64,000 nt of DNA from Halorussus halophilus (GTDB taxonomy: Archaea > Halobacteriota > Halobacteria > Halobacteriales > Haladaptataceae): the NCBI RefSeq assembly GCF_008831545.1, contig NZ_CP044523.1:2914001-2978000 (forward strand). Reading direction: 5' to 3'. Shown piece after piece: positions 43,442 to 51,992 of this stretch. Under the pieces are notes generated by a model. It made no database searches, was not told the DNA's origin, and was given only the letters and a program-made list of their open reading frames with translations. The stretch's first letter is position 1; every line of letters begins with the position of its first letter. The translations under genes and the position numbers were made by a program.

Positions 43442-44506
43442 TCAGTCGTCTGCCGTCTTCGAAGACTTTTTTCGACCGCCGTACTCGACGACGTGCGCGG
43501 ATTCCGGAGCGAAACCGACAGTCACGCACGACGAATCTGGCCGCTCGGACACGCGCAGAGTCACGTCGCGCCCCGCCCAGTCGAGATGCACGCGAAACGA
43601 CTCGCCGAGGAACTCGACAGTTTCGACGGTAGCGTCGAAGGCGTTGGCGGTTCCGTCGCCGCCGAGTTCCAGTGCTTCCGGGCGGACGCAGAAGACGACC
43701 GATTCGCCCTCGCTGGCATCCACGCCCGCAACGTCGAAGACAGTGTCGCCAACGGCGACACCGTCTGCCCAGACTTCGCCCTCGAAGACGTTGTTGTCGC
43801 CGAGGAACTCCGCGACGAATCTGGTTTCGGGGTGGCGATACACCTCCTCTGGCTTGCCGACCTGCTCGACGTGGCCGTCGTTCATGACGGCCACGCGGTC
43901 GCTGACCGCCAGCGCCTCCTCTTGGTCGTGGGTGACGTAGACAGTCGTAATCCCGAGTTCCGATTGAATCCGCTTGACCTGCGTTCGCAGGCTCTGGCGC
44001 AGTCGCGCGTCGAGCGCGCTCATCGGTTCGTCCAGCAGGAGTACGTCGGGTCCGGGCGCGAGCGCCCGCGCCAGCGCGACGCGCTGTTGCTGGCCACCGG
44101 AGAGTTCGTCGGGAGCGCGCTCGCCGAAGCCAGCGAGGTCCACCAGTTCGAGCAGGTCGGCGACTCGCTGGTCTTTTGACTGCCCGCCGGGCGTCCCACG
44201 GAACCGCAGTCCGTAGGCGACGTTCTCCGCGACGGTCATGTGCGGAAAGAGCGCGTAGTTCTGGAAGACGATTCCCACGTCTCGGTTCTCGGGGGCGGCC
44301 CCGGACATCTCGCGGTCGGCGAAGTACACCTCGCCCGAAGTCAGGGTCTCGAAGCCAGCGATTGCTCGTAGAGTCGTAGTCTTCCCACAGCCAGACGGCC
44401 CGACGAGCGTGAAGAACTCGCCGTCCTCGACTCGCAGACTCACGTCCGAGAGCGCGGTGACGCCGTCGAACGCCTTCGAGACCTCGGACAGTTCGAGGTC
44501 AACCAC
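43442..44506 (-). CDS. ABC transporter ATP-binding protein, thiamine/iron/spermidine type
   Basis: A 354-residue ATPase. Walker A GPSGCGKTT (~residues 37-45), Q-loop IVFQNYALFPHMTV, signature LSGGQQQRVALARAL, Walker B VLLLDEPMSALDARL and switch THDQEEA are intact. A C-terminal TOBE-like domain (VFCVRPEALELGG, ETVEFLGESFRVHLDWAG) follows. It overlaps the permease gene by eight bases, and a substrate-binding protein lies further upstream, so the three form one operon. In the family, the substrate is set by the binding protein. Confidence 0.9.
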   Translation of the reverse strand: MVDLELSEVSKAFDGVTALSDVSLRVEDGEFFTLVGPSGCGKTTTLRAIAGFETLTSGEVYFADREMSGAAPENRDVGIVFQNYALFPHMTVAENVAYGLRFRGTPGGQSKDQRVADLLELVDLAGFGERAPDELSGGQQQRVALARALAPGPDVLLLDEPMSALDARLRQSLRTQVKRIQSELGITTVYVTHDQEEALAVSDRVAVMNDGHVEQVGKPEEVYRHPETRFVAEFLGDNNVFEGEVWADGVAVGDTVFDVAGVDASEGESVVFCVRPEALELGGDGTANAFDATVETVEFLGESFRVHLDWAGRDVTLRVSERPDSSCVTVGFAPESAHVVEYGGRKKSSKTADD

Positions 44507-46355
44507 GCTCGAATCGACCTCCCAGTCGGTCGATGACGACGAAGCTCAGACTCGTCACCGCGAGCAGGACCGTTCCCATCGCAGTAGCGGGGCCCAACGT
44601 CCGGTTGCCGATGTAGCGTTCGACGGCGACTGGCATCGTGTAGCTCGTACTTCCCGTGGCCAAAATCACTGTCGAGTCGAACTCACCGATGCTGATTGCG
44701 AAGGCGAACGCCGCGCCCGCCGCGACGCCCGACGCCACGAGCGGGAGTTCCACGTCGAGCAGTGCCCGAACGCGAGACGCACCGAGCGCCCGCGAGGATT
44801 CGACCATCGAGCGGTCGATGCCCGAGAGCGGCGGCGCGACGTTGCGCACGACGAACGGATACGCGGCGACGGCGTGGGCGGCGACGATAGCGACCGGGCC
44901 GCCGATTTGCAATCGCGTGCCGAACAGTTCGACGCCGAAGACCAGCCCTCGCAACATCCCCAGTCCGACGACGACGCCGCTGACCGCGAGGGGGGCCATC
45001 GCCGCGGCGTCGGCCACCTTGCTCCCCCGGCCGCCGCGCGTGGTGAGTACTGCAATCGTGACGCCCATCGGGAGCGCCACGAGGAGTGCAGCGACGCCGA
45101 AGAGAAGCGAGTTCTGCACGGCGACGCCGGGTTTCGTCTGGAACGAGGCTCCGGTCGCTTGGCGTTCGAGCAGGAACTGGTAGTACTGAAACGTCAAGCC
45201 GTTCGGACCGGTGATACTCTCGACCACCATGCTGGCGAGTGGGCCGACGAAGACGACTGCGACGACGACTGCGTAGACGAGGACGCCCGCGCGTTCGGCG
45301 AGCGCGCTCGGTGTCCACTCACCGGGAACCAGTCGCTTCCTCGGCGGCGGATTCACGGCGCGATTGCTCCCCGCCTGTCGAGCCTCGTAGCGGAGGTACG
45401 CGTAGGTCAGCACCAGCGAGAGGACGGTCTCGATGACTGCGAGAACTGCGGCTTCGGAATAGTCCAAATCCTGCACCAGCGAGTAGACCCAGACCTCTAC
45501 GGTCGCGAGTTCGAACCCGCCGAGCGCGAGGACGATGGGGAACGACATGAATGTGAAGACGAAAGTGAGGAGCGCGCCGGTCAGAACTGCGGGGAGGAGT
45601 TGCGGCGCGAGTACGTCACGGAAGGCCCGAATCGGATTCGCGCCGAGGCTTCGCGCCGTCTCGACCATCCGGGCGTCCACGCCCTCCCACGCCGCCGTCG
45701 TGACGCGTGCCACCAGCGGCGCGTTGTAGAAGGCGTGGGCGACGATTATCGCTTCGAGCGTGAACAGCAGGTTCACTTGGCCGAGACCCAAGAATCCGAG
45801 CAGGTCGTTCAGCGGGCCGTTCGTCCCGAAGAAGGCGACGAAGCCGATGGCGACCATGATGGAGGGGAGGACGAACGGCAGGATAGTCAGCGACCGAATC
45901 GTCCGGCGGCCCCAGAACTCGTAGCGCGAGAGGACGTACGCGCCGGGCAAGCCGAGCGCGACGCTGGCAATCGTGGAGAGAAACGCCTGAAACGCGGTGA
46001 ATCCGAACAGGCCGAGCGGTGTGCTGGCGGCGACGTCGCCCAGTTCAGAGAAGTTTCCACCAAGAAGTGGCGCGAGGACTCCGAAGTAGAACGAGTCGGT
46101 GAGGATTTCGCGGACGGTACCGAGGCTGAACTGGCCGCCGACGCGCACGGCTTCGACGAAGACGGTCAGGACGGGGTAGTAGAAGAGGACCGCCAAGACG
46201 AGCGCAGTTGCGACTCCCAGAATGGCGAGCGCGTGGCGTTCGAACCACTCGAGTCCTCGTTTCGGCGTCGCGGACTCTCGGCGGCCAGCAGTCTGGCCGC
46301 CGTCGGTGCGGTGGTCGGACTTCCGACTTCCGCCATCTCGCTCGTCTCGGCTCAC
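44499..46355 (-). CDS. ABC transporter permease with two fused halves (ThiP/FbpB-like)
   Basis: A 618-residue membrane protein with about 12 helices in two homologous halves. Each half has an EAA loop for contact with the ATPase: ETARSLGANPIRAFRDVLAP and ESSRALGASRVRALLDVELP. This fused two-domain form is typical of ThiP and FbpB permeases. The N-terminus is cytoplasmic and polar (MSRDERDGGSRKSDHRTDG). It lies between the binding-protein and ATPase genes of its operon. An open frame of similar length on the other strand is an artefact. Confidence 0.9.
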   Translation of the reverse strand: MSRDERDGGSRKSDHRTDGGQTAGRRESATPKRGLEWFERHALAILGVATALVLAVLFYYPVLTVFVEAVRVGGQFSLGTVREILTDSFYFGVLAPLLGGNFSELGDVAASTPLGLFGFTAFQAFLSTIASVALGLPGAYVLSRYEFWGRRTIRSLTILPFVLPSIMVAIGFVAFFGTNGPLNDLLGFLGLGQVNLLFTLEAIIVAHAFYNAPLVARVTTAAWEGVDARMVETARSLGANPIRAFRDVLAPQLLPAVLTGALLTFVFTFMSFPIVLALGGFELATVEVWVYSLVQDLDYSEAAVLAVIETVLSLVLTYAYLRYEARQAGSNRAVNPPPRKRLVPGEWTPSALAERAGVLVYAVVVAVVFVGPLASMVVESITGPNGLTFQYYQFLLERQATGASFQTKPGVAVQNSLLFGVAALLVALPMGVTIAVLTTRGGRGSKVADAAAMAPLAVSGVVVGLGMLRGLVFGVELFGTRLQIGGPVAIVAAHAVAAYPFVVRNVAPPLSGIDRSMVESSRALGASRVRALLDVELPLVASGVAAGAAFAFAISIGEFDSTVILATGSTSYTMPVAVERYIGNRTLGPATAMGTVLLAVTSLSFVVIDRLGGRFERG

Positions 46356-46428
46356 GACTCGTCCTCCTCGCTCGCGTTTTCGAGACTCTCGGTCGCGTCG
46401 CTCACTCTGGTCTCGCTCCCGCTCTCGC

Positions 46429-47592
46429 TTACTTGCTCGCTATCTCTCGTGCCCACGAATCGACCCATTCGTCCACGTTCCCCTTGAGTTCGTCGTACGT
46501 GAACGTGACCGGATTCTTCGGCACCTTCGCGTACTTCTCGAACTCCGCGGAGAGCTTCGCCCAGTCGGTCGCGGGGAACTGGACGTTCCGCGTGGCGATT
46601 TTACCCTGTGCTTCCGCCGAGAGCATGAAGTCCATGAACGCCTCGGCGAGTTCGGGGTTGTCGGTGTTCGCGAACTTCGCCATGCCCTCGGGGTTGGCGT
46701 AGCCCTGCTCGTTCAGGAAGCCGACTTGGTGCTTGCTCATGTCCTGATCGTAGCGGTTGGCGTACACTTGGTCGGTGGAGTAGGAGACGACCATCGGCGC
46801 TTCGCCGTTCTCGTAGGCAGTGTAGGCGTCGTCCCACGAGCCGAGGATTTTCACGTCGTTGTTCTTGAGCTGTTTCCAGTAGTCGAGGTACTGGTCTTCC
46901 CCGAGCGTGTGAACCGTCCAGAGCAGGAAGGCGCGGCCAGTGACGGAAGTCTGGGCGTTCTGCACGATGAGTTTGCCCGAGTAAGGGTCTTTCGTGAGGT
47001 CGTCGAACGTCGTCGGAGCCGTCTCGACCTTGTTCTTGTCGTAGACGAGGCTGATGTACCCCGTGTCGTACGGTACCGCGCGGTTCTTCGGGTCGAACTT
47101 GAGACTGTCCTTGACGTGCCCGTAGTTCGAAAGCGAGTCGCCCGTCGAGGCGAACAGTTCCTTGTTCCCAAGTTTGTCGTCGATTCGGATGAGATGGTCC
47201 GTGTTGACCCCGACGTAGAGGTCGGCGTCGATGTCCACACCCTGCGCGCGTCGCTGGATGTAGTAGTTCATCTCGTTCTCGGGCGTCTTCCACTCGACGG
47301 TCACGTCGGGGTGGCGCTTCTCGAAGGTCTTCTTGAGCCACGGTCCCGGCGAGGAACTTGGCGCGTCTACGAACGAACTGTAGGTCGCGACCTGCAGCGT
47401 CCCGCTGAGACTCTGCTCGGTCTGCGTCTCGGTCCCCGAGTCGGTCGTCGTCGCACTACTCGTTTCCGTGTCCGTCCCACCGCTCTCGGTCGTTTCCGTG
47501 GTCGTCGCGTCGTCACCACTGCCGCCGATACAGCCAGCGAGTCCGACGACGGTGCCGGTGACGCCGCTTTTAACGAAGGTTCGTCGTTTCAT
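46429..47592 (-). CDS. substrate-binding lipoprotein, thiamine-type (ThiB-like)
   Basis: A 387-residue exported binding protein. It starts MKRRTFVKSGVTGTVVGLAG with lipobox LAGCIGG, so it is probably a Tat-exported lipoprotein. A Thr/Ser-rich linker follows (residues ~28-60). The mature part shows SGTLQVATYSSFVDAPSSS, VEWKTPENEMNYYIQRRAQG, DADLYVGVNTDHLIRID, DTGYISLVYDKN and PMVVSYSTDQVYANR, which resemble ThiB. A thiamine substrate is likely but an iron-type ligand cannot be excluded. The promoter TAATTAAGT is 25-33 bases upstream. No TPP riboswitch was recognised. Confidence 0.75.
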   Translation of the reverse strand: MKRRTFVKSGVTGTVVGLAGCIGGSGDDATTTETTESGGTDTETSSATTTDSGTETQTEQSLSGTLQVATYSSFVDAPSSSPGPWLKKTFEKRHPDVTVEWKTPENEMNYYIQRRAQGVDIDADLYVGVNTDHLIRIDDKLGNKELFASTGDSLSNYGHVKDSLKFDPKNRAVPYDTGYISLVYDKNKVETAPTTFDDLTKDPYSGKLIVQNAQTSVTGRAFLLWTVHTLGEDQYLDYWKQLKNNDVKILGSWDDAYTAYENGEAPMVVSYSTDQVYANRYDQDMSKHQVGFLNEQGYANPEGMAKFANTDNPELAEAFMDFMLSAEAQGKIATRNVQFPATDWAKLSAEFEKYAKVPKNPVTFTYDELKGNVDEWVDSWAREIASK

Positions 47593-47616
47593 TACTCGGT
47601 GGTTGAATCCAGTGGT

Positions 47617-47625
47617 ACTTAATTA
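47617..47625 (-). promoter_or_regulatory. TATA-like box of the thiamine-type ABC operon
   Basis: TAATTAAGT on the minus strand, 25-33 bases before the ATG at 47592, predicts a leaderless transcript. Confidence 0.5.
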
Positions 47626-47762
47626 GCGTGATGTAGGACGAGACTAGAGATTCGTCGTTCTGGGAGCCGATAGCCGACGTTGAAGGTTTATTTCACTAAT
47701 TAATAAGGGGCAGTCGCTCTCATGCCGGAGGCGTATGGGTCGAGGGTCACTACTGAAACTGT

Positions 47763-48101
47763 GTGACCCGAATCAAGGACGCGACAGAGACGCGCATCGA
47801 AATCGACAGTTCGTCACGAACCGGTCGGTACGACGTACTGGCGAACGCCGGGTGCAAAGCCGCCCTCCGGTACATTCGGCGCGCGGACGGAGCGGTCGGT
47901 CTCGCCGACCTCGCCGAGCGTCTGCTCGTCCGCAAGCACGACCGGCCACCGGGCCCGACCAGCGACCCCAAACAGCGGACGGTCGAGTTGCGCCTGCACG
48001 AGCGAGACCTGCCGCTGTTGGAGCGCTACGGCGCGGTCGATTACGACCGCGACAGCGGTATCGTCCGCGACCGAAACGTCGATGGCCTCCGGCAGAATTA
48101 G
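47763..48101 (+). CDS. winged-helix regulator (DUF7344-like)
   Basis: A 112-residue protein that starts at GTG 47763 (MTRIKDATETRIEIDSSSRT). It has the sequence pattern of haloarchaeal winged-helix proteins: RYDVLANAGCKAALRYIRRA, VGLADLAERLLVRK, ELRLHERDLPLLERYGAVDY and DRDSGIVRDRN. It is divergent from the ABC operon, with about 170 bases between, so regulation of that operon is possible. An AT-rich stretch at 47686-47706 may hold its promoter. Confidence 0.7.
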   Translation: MTRIKDATETRIEIDSSSRTGRYDVLANAGCKAALRYIRRADGAVGLADLAERLLVRKHDRPPGPTSDPKQRTVELRLHERDLPLLERYGAVDYDRDSGIVRDRNVDGLRQN

Positions 48102-48131
48102 CGACCCCCGCGACGCCGGTCTAGCGGTCTG

Positions 48132-48587
48132 TCACTGTTGCTCGTCGATGCGGCGTATCGGCACTTCGAGTAAGTTGAGGGCCGAACTGAAGTACGTCGT
48201 CTCGGTCCCGAACGCGTAGCGACCCGACGACCGGAGGAATCGTCTCGTGAACACGAACAGGTAGACCGGAGCGGTCCCGATGTTCAGCGAGACGACGTAT
48301 CCGTTGTAGTCGTCCGGTTGAGAGATGACGGAAACCGGCCGTCCCGTCGGTTCGGTGAGCATCGCAACCGTGATGCTCGCCGAAAGCGTGCCGACGATTC
48401 GAAATCTCGCGGTCGGATAGAACTCGCGGGCGAACACCAAGGCGGTGCCGCGTCTTCGATTGCCGTCGGTCGTAGTCTGCTGGAGGCCCGCCGTTCGGTC
48501 GTCGTTCGCCGTCTGCTCGTCGGTCACGGCTGTCTCTCGATTCGTCAAAATAGCCGACTGCTCGACTGTGCGTGACTGGTCACTCAT
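48132..48587 (-). CDS. hypothetical protein, paralogue of the Tat protein at 48779, without signal peptide
   Basis: A 151-residue protein. Residues ~50-150 align with the next gene: FYPTARFRIVGTLSASITVA, RPVSVISQPDDYNGYVVSLN, VYLFVFTRRFLRSSGRYAFG and TETTYFSSALNLL. The N-terminal 45 residues are polar and lack any signal sequence. The family is unknown to me; beta-rich structure is likely. Its ATG is preceded directly by three 21-base tandem repeats that each contain GGAG/GGAAG-like bases, the last a plausible ribosome-binding site (GGAAG, eight bases before the ATG). Confidence 0.6.
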   Translation of the reverse strand: MSDQSRTVEQSAILTNRETAVTDEQTANDDRTAGLQQTTTDGNRRRGTALVFAREFYPTARFRIVGTLSASITVAMLTEPTGRPVSVISQPDDYNGYVVSLNIGTAPVYLFVFTRRFLRSSGRYAFGTETTYFSSALNLLEVPIRRIDEQQ

Positions 48588-48650
48588 TCGTTCGTCTTCC
48601 TTGGGTAGTCGTTCGTTTTCGTTGGTCAGTCGTTCGTCTCCTTTGGCTGG
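48588..48650 (-). repeat. three 21-bp tandem repeats abutting a start codon
   Basis: On the minus strand the units are CCAGCCAAAGGAGACGAACG(A), CTGACCAACGAAAACGAACG(A) and CTACCCAAGGAAGACGAACG(A), then ATG. Seven codons per unit keep the frame of the gene, but no start codon is available before the stop at 48654. Confidence 0.8.
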
Positions 48651-48778
48651 TCGTCATCGCCTCTCCCGTCGGTGTCCGCGGTCGTCCCCGCCCGGGTAAC
48701 GTCTCCGAGTCATCTACGTGGAAAAATTAGATACGGTCGAAAGTGCAGTTTCGAATACGACGGAACTGTGAGACGTTC

Positions 48779-49249
48779 TCAGTTCCCTTGGAGACGCGCC
48801 TGCGACGAGAGTAGGCTGAGGCGGGAACTGAAGACCGTCGCATCGACGCCGATGCGGTAGTTCCGACCAGTCTGCAGGTTCTGTCGCGTGAACGCGAACG
48901 TCGTGATACCGGCAGCACGGTCGGTGTCACCGCCCGTAGAGAGTCGGTACGTGATGACGTAGCCATTGTAGTCGTCGGGCTGGCTGATTTCCGGAACGGT
49001 CTGGCCGCCGGGGCGGCGCAGCGCGCGCACCGTGGTCGATTGTTGGAGCGGCGCGATTACGCGGAACCGCACGCCCGGGTAGTACTGGTAGGAGTACACC
49101 AGGACGTTTCGGGACTGCTGGGCCGCCGCACTGTCCGCGCTCGCGGCACCGAGGGCCAGTCCGCCAGCGGCAACTGCTCCCTTCTTCATGAATGACCGTC
49201 TCGATTCCCCCGTCTCTTCTTCGTAGGTTTCTGTTTCGTCTTCTGCCAT
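48779..49249 (-). CDS. Tat-exported hypothetical protein, paralogue of the one at 48132
   Basis: A 156-residue protein from the ATG at 49249 (MAEDETETYEEETGESRRSF). The Tat signal is ESRRSFMKKGAVAAGGLALG followed by AASADSAAAQ, with a cleavage-type site. The mature domain shares YYPGVRFRVIAPLQQSTTVR, PEISQPDDYNGYVITYRLS and VDATVFSSRLSLLSS with its neighbour. It has no cysteine or metal motif. An eight-codon upstream extension is unlikely. The pair may be secreted/cytoplasmic forms of one family. Confidence 0.65.
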   Translation of the reverse strand: MAEDETETYEEETGESRRSFMKKGAVAAGGLALGAASADSAAAQQSRNVLVYSYQYYPGVRFRVIAPLQQSTTVRALRRPGGQTVPEISQPDDYNGYVITYRLSTGGDTDRAAGITTFAFTRQNLQTGRNYRIGVDATVFSSRLSLLSSQARLQGN

Positions 49250-49977
49250 TGTTTTCCCCCCTCTTCGGGGCACTACTTCTGTAAGCCGGAACCCCGCATA
49301 AAGGGCTTCAACTGTTCAACGAGCTAGATTCACCCTATTTGGTCAACGGCGAAATATATCTACGAACCGGTTCGAAAACGCCCTAAATCCGTTCTTTTGG
49401 AGTATTTCAACGATTTTTTCTGTAGATACGGAAGTGTAGTATCGGGCAGTCACCCGTTTGCCGACTGTACGAGACGTTCTACAGACCGTTGCTCAGACGC
49501 AGTTCGGAGTATGGCGGATTACCCCGGCGGAAATGGTTCAGTGGCGCGAAATCGGTACCGAATCGTCAACGAGGAGCGTAGCGCAAACGTCGAGCGTCAA
49601 ACCGACGAATAGCGCGCTCGGCCTCTTCGTAATCGAAGGTTGCACGAGCGAAACGAGCATTTCGGTCCAGTACCGTTCGATGGAACCCGTCGTTTACAAG
49701 TTTTCAGTCTCGTTCGCCTCCCAGTTCGGTGAGAGGAGACACTCCGAGACGAAGCGACCGTCAGACACGAGACGCTCGGAGTCGTCCGTTTGAACCGTCT
49801 CCGACGCCTGTAACCATCCTTAGTCTATCGCCCGCCGTCGTCTATCACTCCTCGTTCGGTAACCGAGATTACGACCTGCGGCGGGTGCTCGCTTCGATAG
49901 ACTGCGCCGGGACGACCGGAGCGGTCGCCGGGTGGCTCAGAGCGAACAGTTTTCTCGCAGTGGTTCGATGGCCCGGT
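49250..49977. other. long intergenic region
   Basis: Bases 49320-49460 are clearly AT-richer than the rest of the window. An open frame of 111 codons at 49458-49793 has no acidic bias and no promoter of its own. I see no credible gene. The promoter for the AI-2E permease at 49978 should lie near 49948 (CAGTTTTCTC). Confidence 0.4.
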
Positions 49978-50970
49978 ATGAGCGGAGCGCGACAACGCGT
50001 GTTGACGGGGTTGTTCGCCGTGCTGGCTATCGTCGCCGCGGCCGTGCTGTTCGACGTTCTCGGCACGGTCTTCTTCGCGATTACCGTTGCGTACGTTCTC
50101 ACGCCTCTGCACAGATGGCTGGTCGAGCGTGGGGTCTCCCGGTGGATGGCCAGTGCGGTCGCCACCGTCGTCGCGTTCGTCGGCGTCCTGCTCGCGTTCC
50201 TCTCCGCAGGGTTCCTCCTCTACCGGCGACAGACGGAACTGCTCGCGCTCTTGGGCGACTTGCCGGAAAGTCTCACGTTCGAACTACTCGGCTTCGTCTA
50301 CGTCCTCGACGCTAGCGTCGTGTTTCAGTTCGTCCGAGCGAACACGCGGGACTTCGCACTGGCGATAGCGCGACTCGCACCGGTTCTCGCGCTGAAGTTC
50401 ACGCTGTTCGCGCTCCTCGTCTTCGCGTTGCTCGTGCGGCGCAAGCAAGCCCACCGGGCGCTGCTCGGGTTGGTTCCTCCGAAGTACCGAGATATCGCGG
50501 CGTCGTTCGAGGACCGCACCCGAGAGACGCTGTTCGCCATCTACGTCTTGCAGGCCGCGACGGCCGCCGGGACGTTCCTCTTGGCGCTACCGGTGTTCTA
50601 CGTCCTCGGCTACGAGTTCTTCGTCACGTTGGCACTGTTCGCTGGCTTCCTCCAGTTTCTCCCAATCGTCGGCCCGTCGTTTCTGCTCGCCGTACTCGCG
50701 GCGTATCGAGTGACCGTGGGCGACGTACCGGGTGCGCTATTGGTCGTGGTCTTCGGCGGCGTACTCGTTGCGTGGCTTCCCGACGCGGTGATTCGGCCGC
50801 GACTGGCGCAGGAAACGGCGCATCTACCGGGTAGCCTCTACTTCGTCGGGTTCACCGGCGGGCTACTGAGTCTCGGCCCGGTCGGGTTCATCGCTGGGCC
50901 GCTCGTCGTCGCGTTGCTGGTGGAAGCGGCAGAACTGCTGAGCGTGGAAGTGAACGGAGAAGGGGCGTAG
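49978..50970 (+). CDS. AI-2E family transporter
   Basis: A 330-residue membrane protein of the AI-2E/PerM family, with about eight helices. Typical segments are FFAITVAYVLTPLHRWLVER, FFVTLALFAGFLQFLPIVGP, and LAQETAHLPGSLYFVGFTGG with GPVGFIAGPLVVALLVEA. The start ATG at 49978 (MSGARQRVLTGLFAVLAIVA) is preferred; the upstream frame is not membrane-like. The family has been linked to autoinducer-2 export and to Na+/H+ exchange in some organisms, so the substrate here is open. It is convergent with the rhodanese gene. Confidence 0.85.
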   Translation: MSGARQRVLTGLFAVLAIVAAAVLFDVLGTVFFAITVAYVLTPLHRWLVERGVSRWMASAVATVVAFVGVLLAFLSAGFLLYRRQTELLALLGDLPESLTFELLGFVYVLDASVVFQFVRANTRDFALAIARLAPVLALKFTLFALLVFALLVRRKQAHRALLGLVPPKYRDIAASFEDRTRETLFAIYVLQAATAAGTFLLALPVFYVLGYEFFVTLALFAGFLQFLPIVGPSFLLAVLAAYRVTVGDVPGALLVVVFGGVLVAWLPDAVIRPRLAQETAHLPGSLYFVGFTGGLLSLGPVGFIAGPLVVALLVEAAELLSVEVNGEGA

Positions 50971-50972
50971 CG

Positions 50973-51758
50973 CTATTCGGAGCCAGTTTCGATAGGCGCG
51001 CCCGCCGCCTCCCACTCCGTCAAACTGCCCTCGTAGAACGCCAAGTCGTCGTAGCCCAGCGACGAGAGGACGACGTAGGTGTGGCTGATTCGCCTGGCGG
51101 TGTTGCAGTAGAGGACGACCTGTTTGTCGGGGGTGACGCCGTGGGCGTCCAGAATCGAGTCGAGTTCCTCGCGGGGTTTCAGTCCCCGCGTCTCGTCGTC
51201 TACCAGTTCGAGCCAGTCGAGATTGACCGCGCTCGGAATGTGGCCCTCGGCGTACTCCTCGGGGTCGCGGGTGTCGAGTACGACCGCGTCCGAGTCGTCG
51301 ATGGCCTGCTCGACGGTGTCTTGGCCGACCAGTGGCGAATGTGCTGGCTCGCTGATTTCGTAGGTAGTCCCGGTTTGTTCGGGAACCTCGCTCGTCGTCT
51401 CGTGTTCGCGCGTCCACGAACTGAAGTCGCCGTCGAGCAGGTGGAGGTCCTCGTGGCCGTACAGTTCGGCGGTGACCAAGAACCGCGCCGCGAAGACGCC
51501 GTGCATGTCGTCGTAGGCGACGACGGTGTCGTCGTCGCTGACTCCTGAATCGCCGAGCAAGTCCGCCCACTTCTCCTCGCCGGGGAGCATGCCTTGGTCA
51601 GTGTTGCTATCACTCCGAAACTCGTCGAACGGCACGTTGACCGCGCCGGGAACGTGGCCAATGCCGTCGTACTCCCAGCCGTCACGCACGTCAACGACCG
51701 TTACCGCTGACAGTCGCTCAGACAGCCACTCGTCGCTCACTACGACGTTCTGGTGCAT
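50973..51758 (-). CDS. sulfurtransferase with two rhodanese domains
   Basis: A 261-residue protein from the ATG at 51758 (MHQNVVVSDEWLSERLSAVT). The N-terminal rhodanese domain (VVDVRDGWEYDGIGHVPGAV) lacks the active cysteine. The C-terminal domain (VVLDTRDPEEYAEGHIPSAV) has an active-site loop VVLYCNTARRISHTYVVLSS with the catalytic Cys. Such proteins move sulfane sulfur to cyanide or thiols. A TATA-like ACATAAACC lies about 30 bases upstream. It is divergent from a second rhodanese at 51993. Confidence 0.85.
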   Translation of the reverse strand: MHQNVVVSDEWLSERLSAVTVVDVRDGWEYDGIGHVPGAVNVPFDEFRSDSNTDQGMLPGEEKWADLLGDSGVSDDDTVVAYDDMHGVFAARFLVTAELYGHEDLHLLDGDFSSWTREHETTSEVPEQTGTTYEISEPAHSPLVGQDTVEQAIDDSDAVVLDTRDPEEYAEGHIPSAVNLDWLELVDDETRGLKPREELDSILDAHGVTPDKQVVLYCNTARRISHTYVVLSSLGYDDLAFYEGSLTEWEAAGAPIETGSE

Positions 51759-51959
51759 CGAGAAGGAGTAGGTGGGCCGGTGGTTTATGTGCGCCGTTCG
51801 GGCCGACTTCTGACCGTTGCTCGCAGGTAGCGGCAATTGTCTCCGCTTCCCGGTGGCGATGACGTATCAGATTGGGGGGACGAGGTGGCTCGCCGGGGGG
51901 ACCCGGCAAACCTTTCCGGAAGTCCCGACACAAGGCGGAACCTACCGGGGGTAACAGGG

Positions 51960-51965
51960 ATATAA
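51960..51965 (+). promoter_or_regulatory. TATA-like box of the second rhodanese gene
   Basis: ATATAA, 28-33 bases before the ATG at 51993. Confidence 0.5.
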
Positions 51966-51992
51966 CCCGAGAACGTCTATTCGAAACTGGTT

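Noticed and set aside
44409-46487. A 692-codon open frame antisense to the ABC permease
   Set aside because: The minus strand encodes a two-half permease inside a coherent operon; the antisense frame is charged and low-complexity.
47593-47762. TPP riboswitch upstream of the ThiB-like gene
   Set aside because: The conserved CUGAGA and ACCUGAU cores of the thi-box are missing, and the TATA box leaves no room for a leader.
49458-49793. A 111-codon plus-strand frame upstream of the AI-2E gene
   Set aside because: Composition is not halophilic, no promoter or ribosome-binding site precedes it, and it resembles no family I know.
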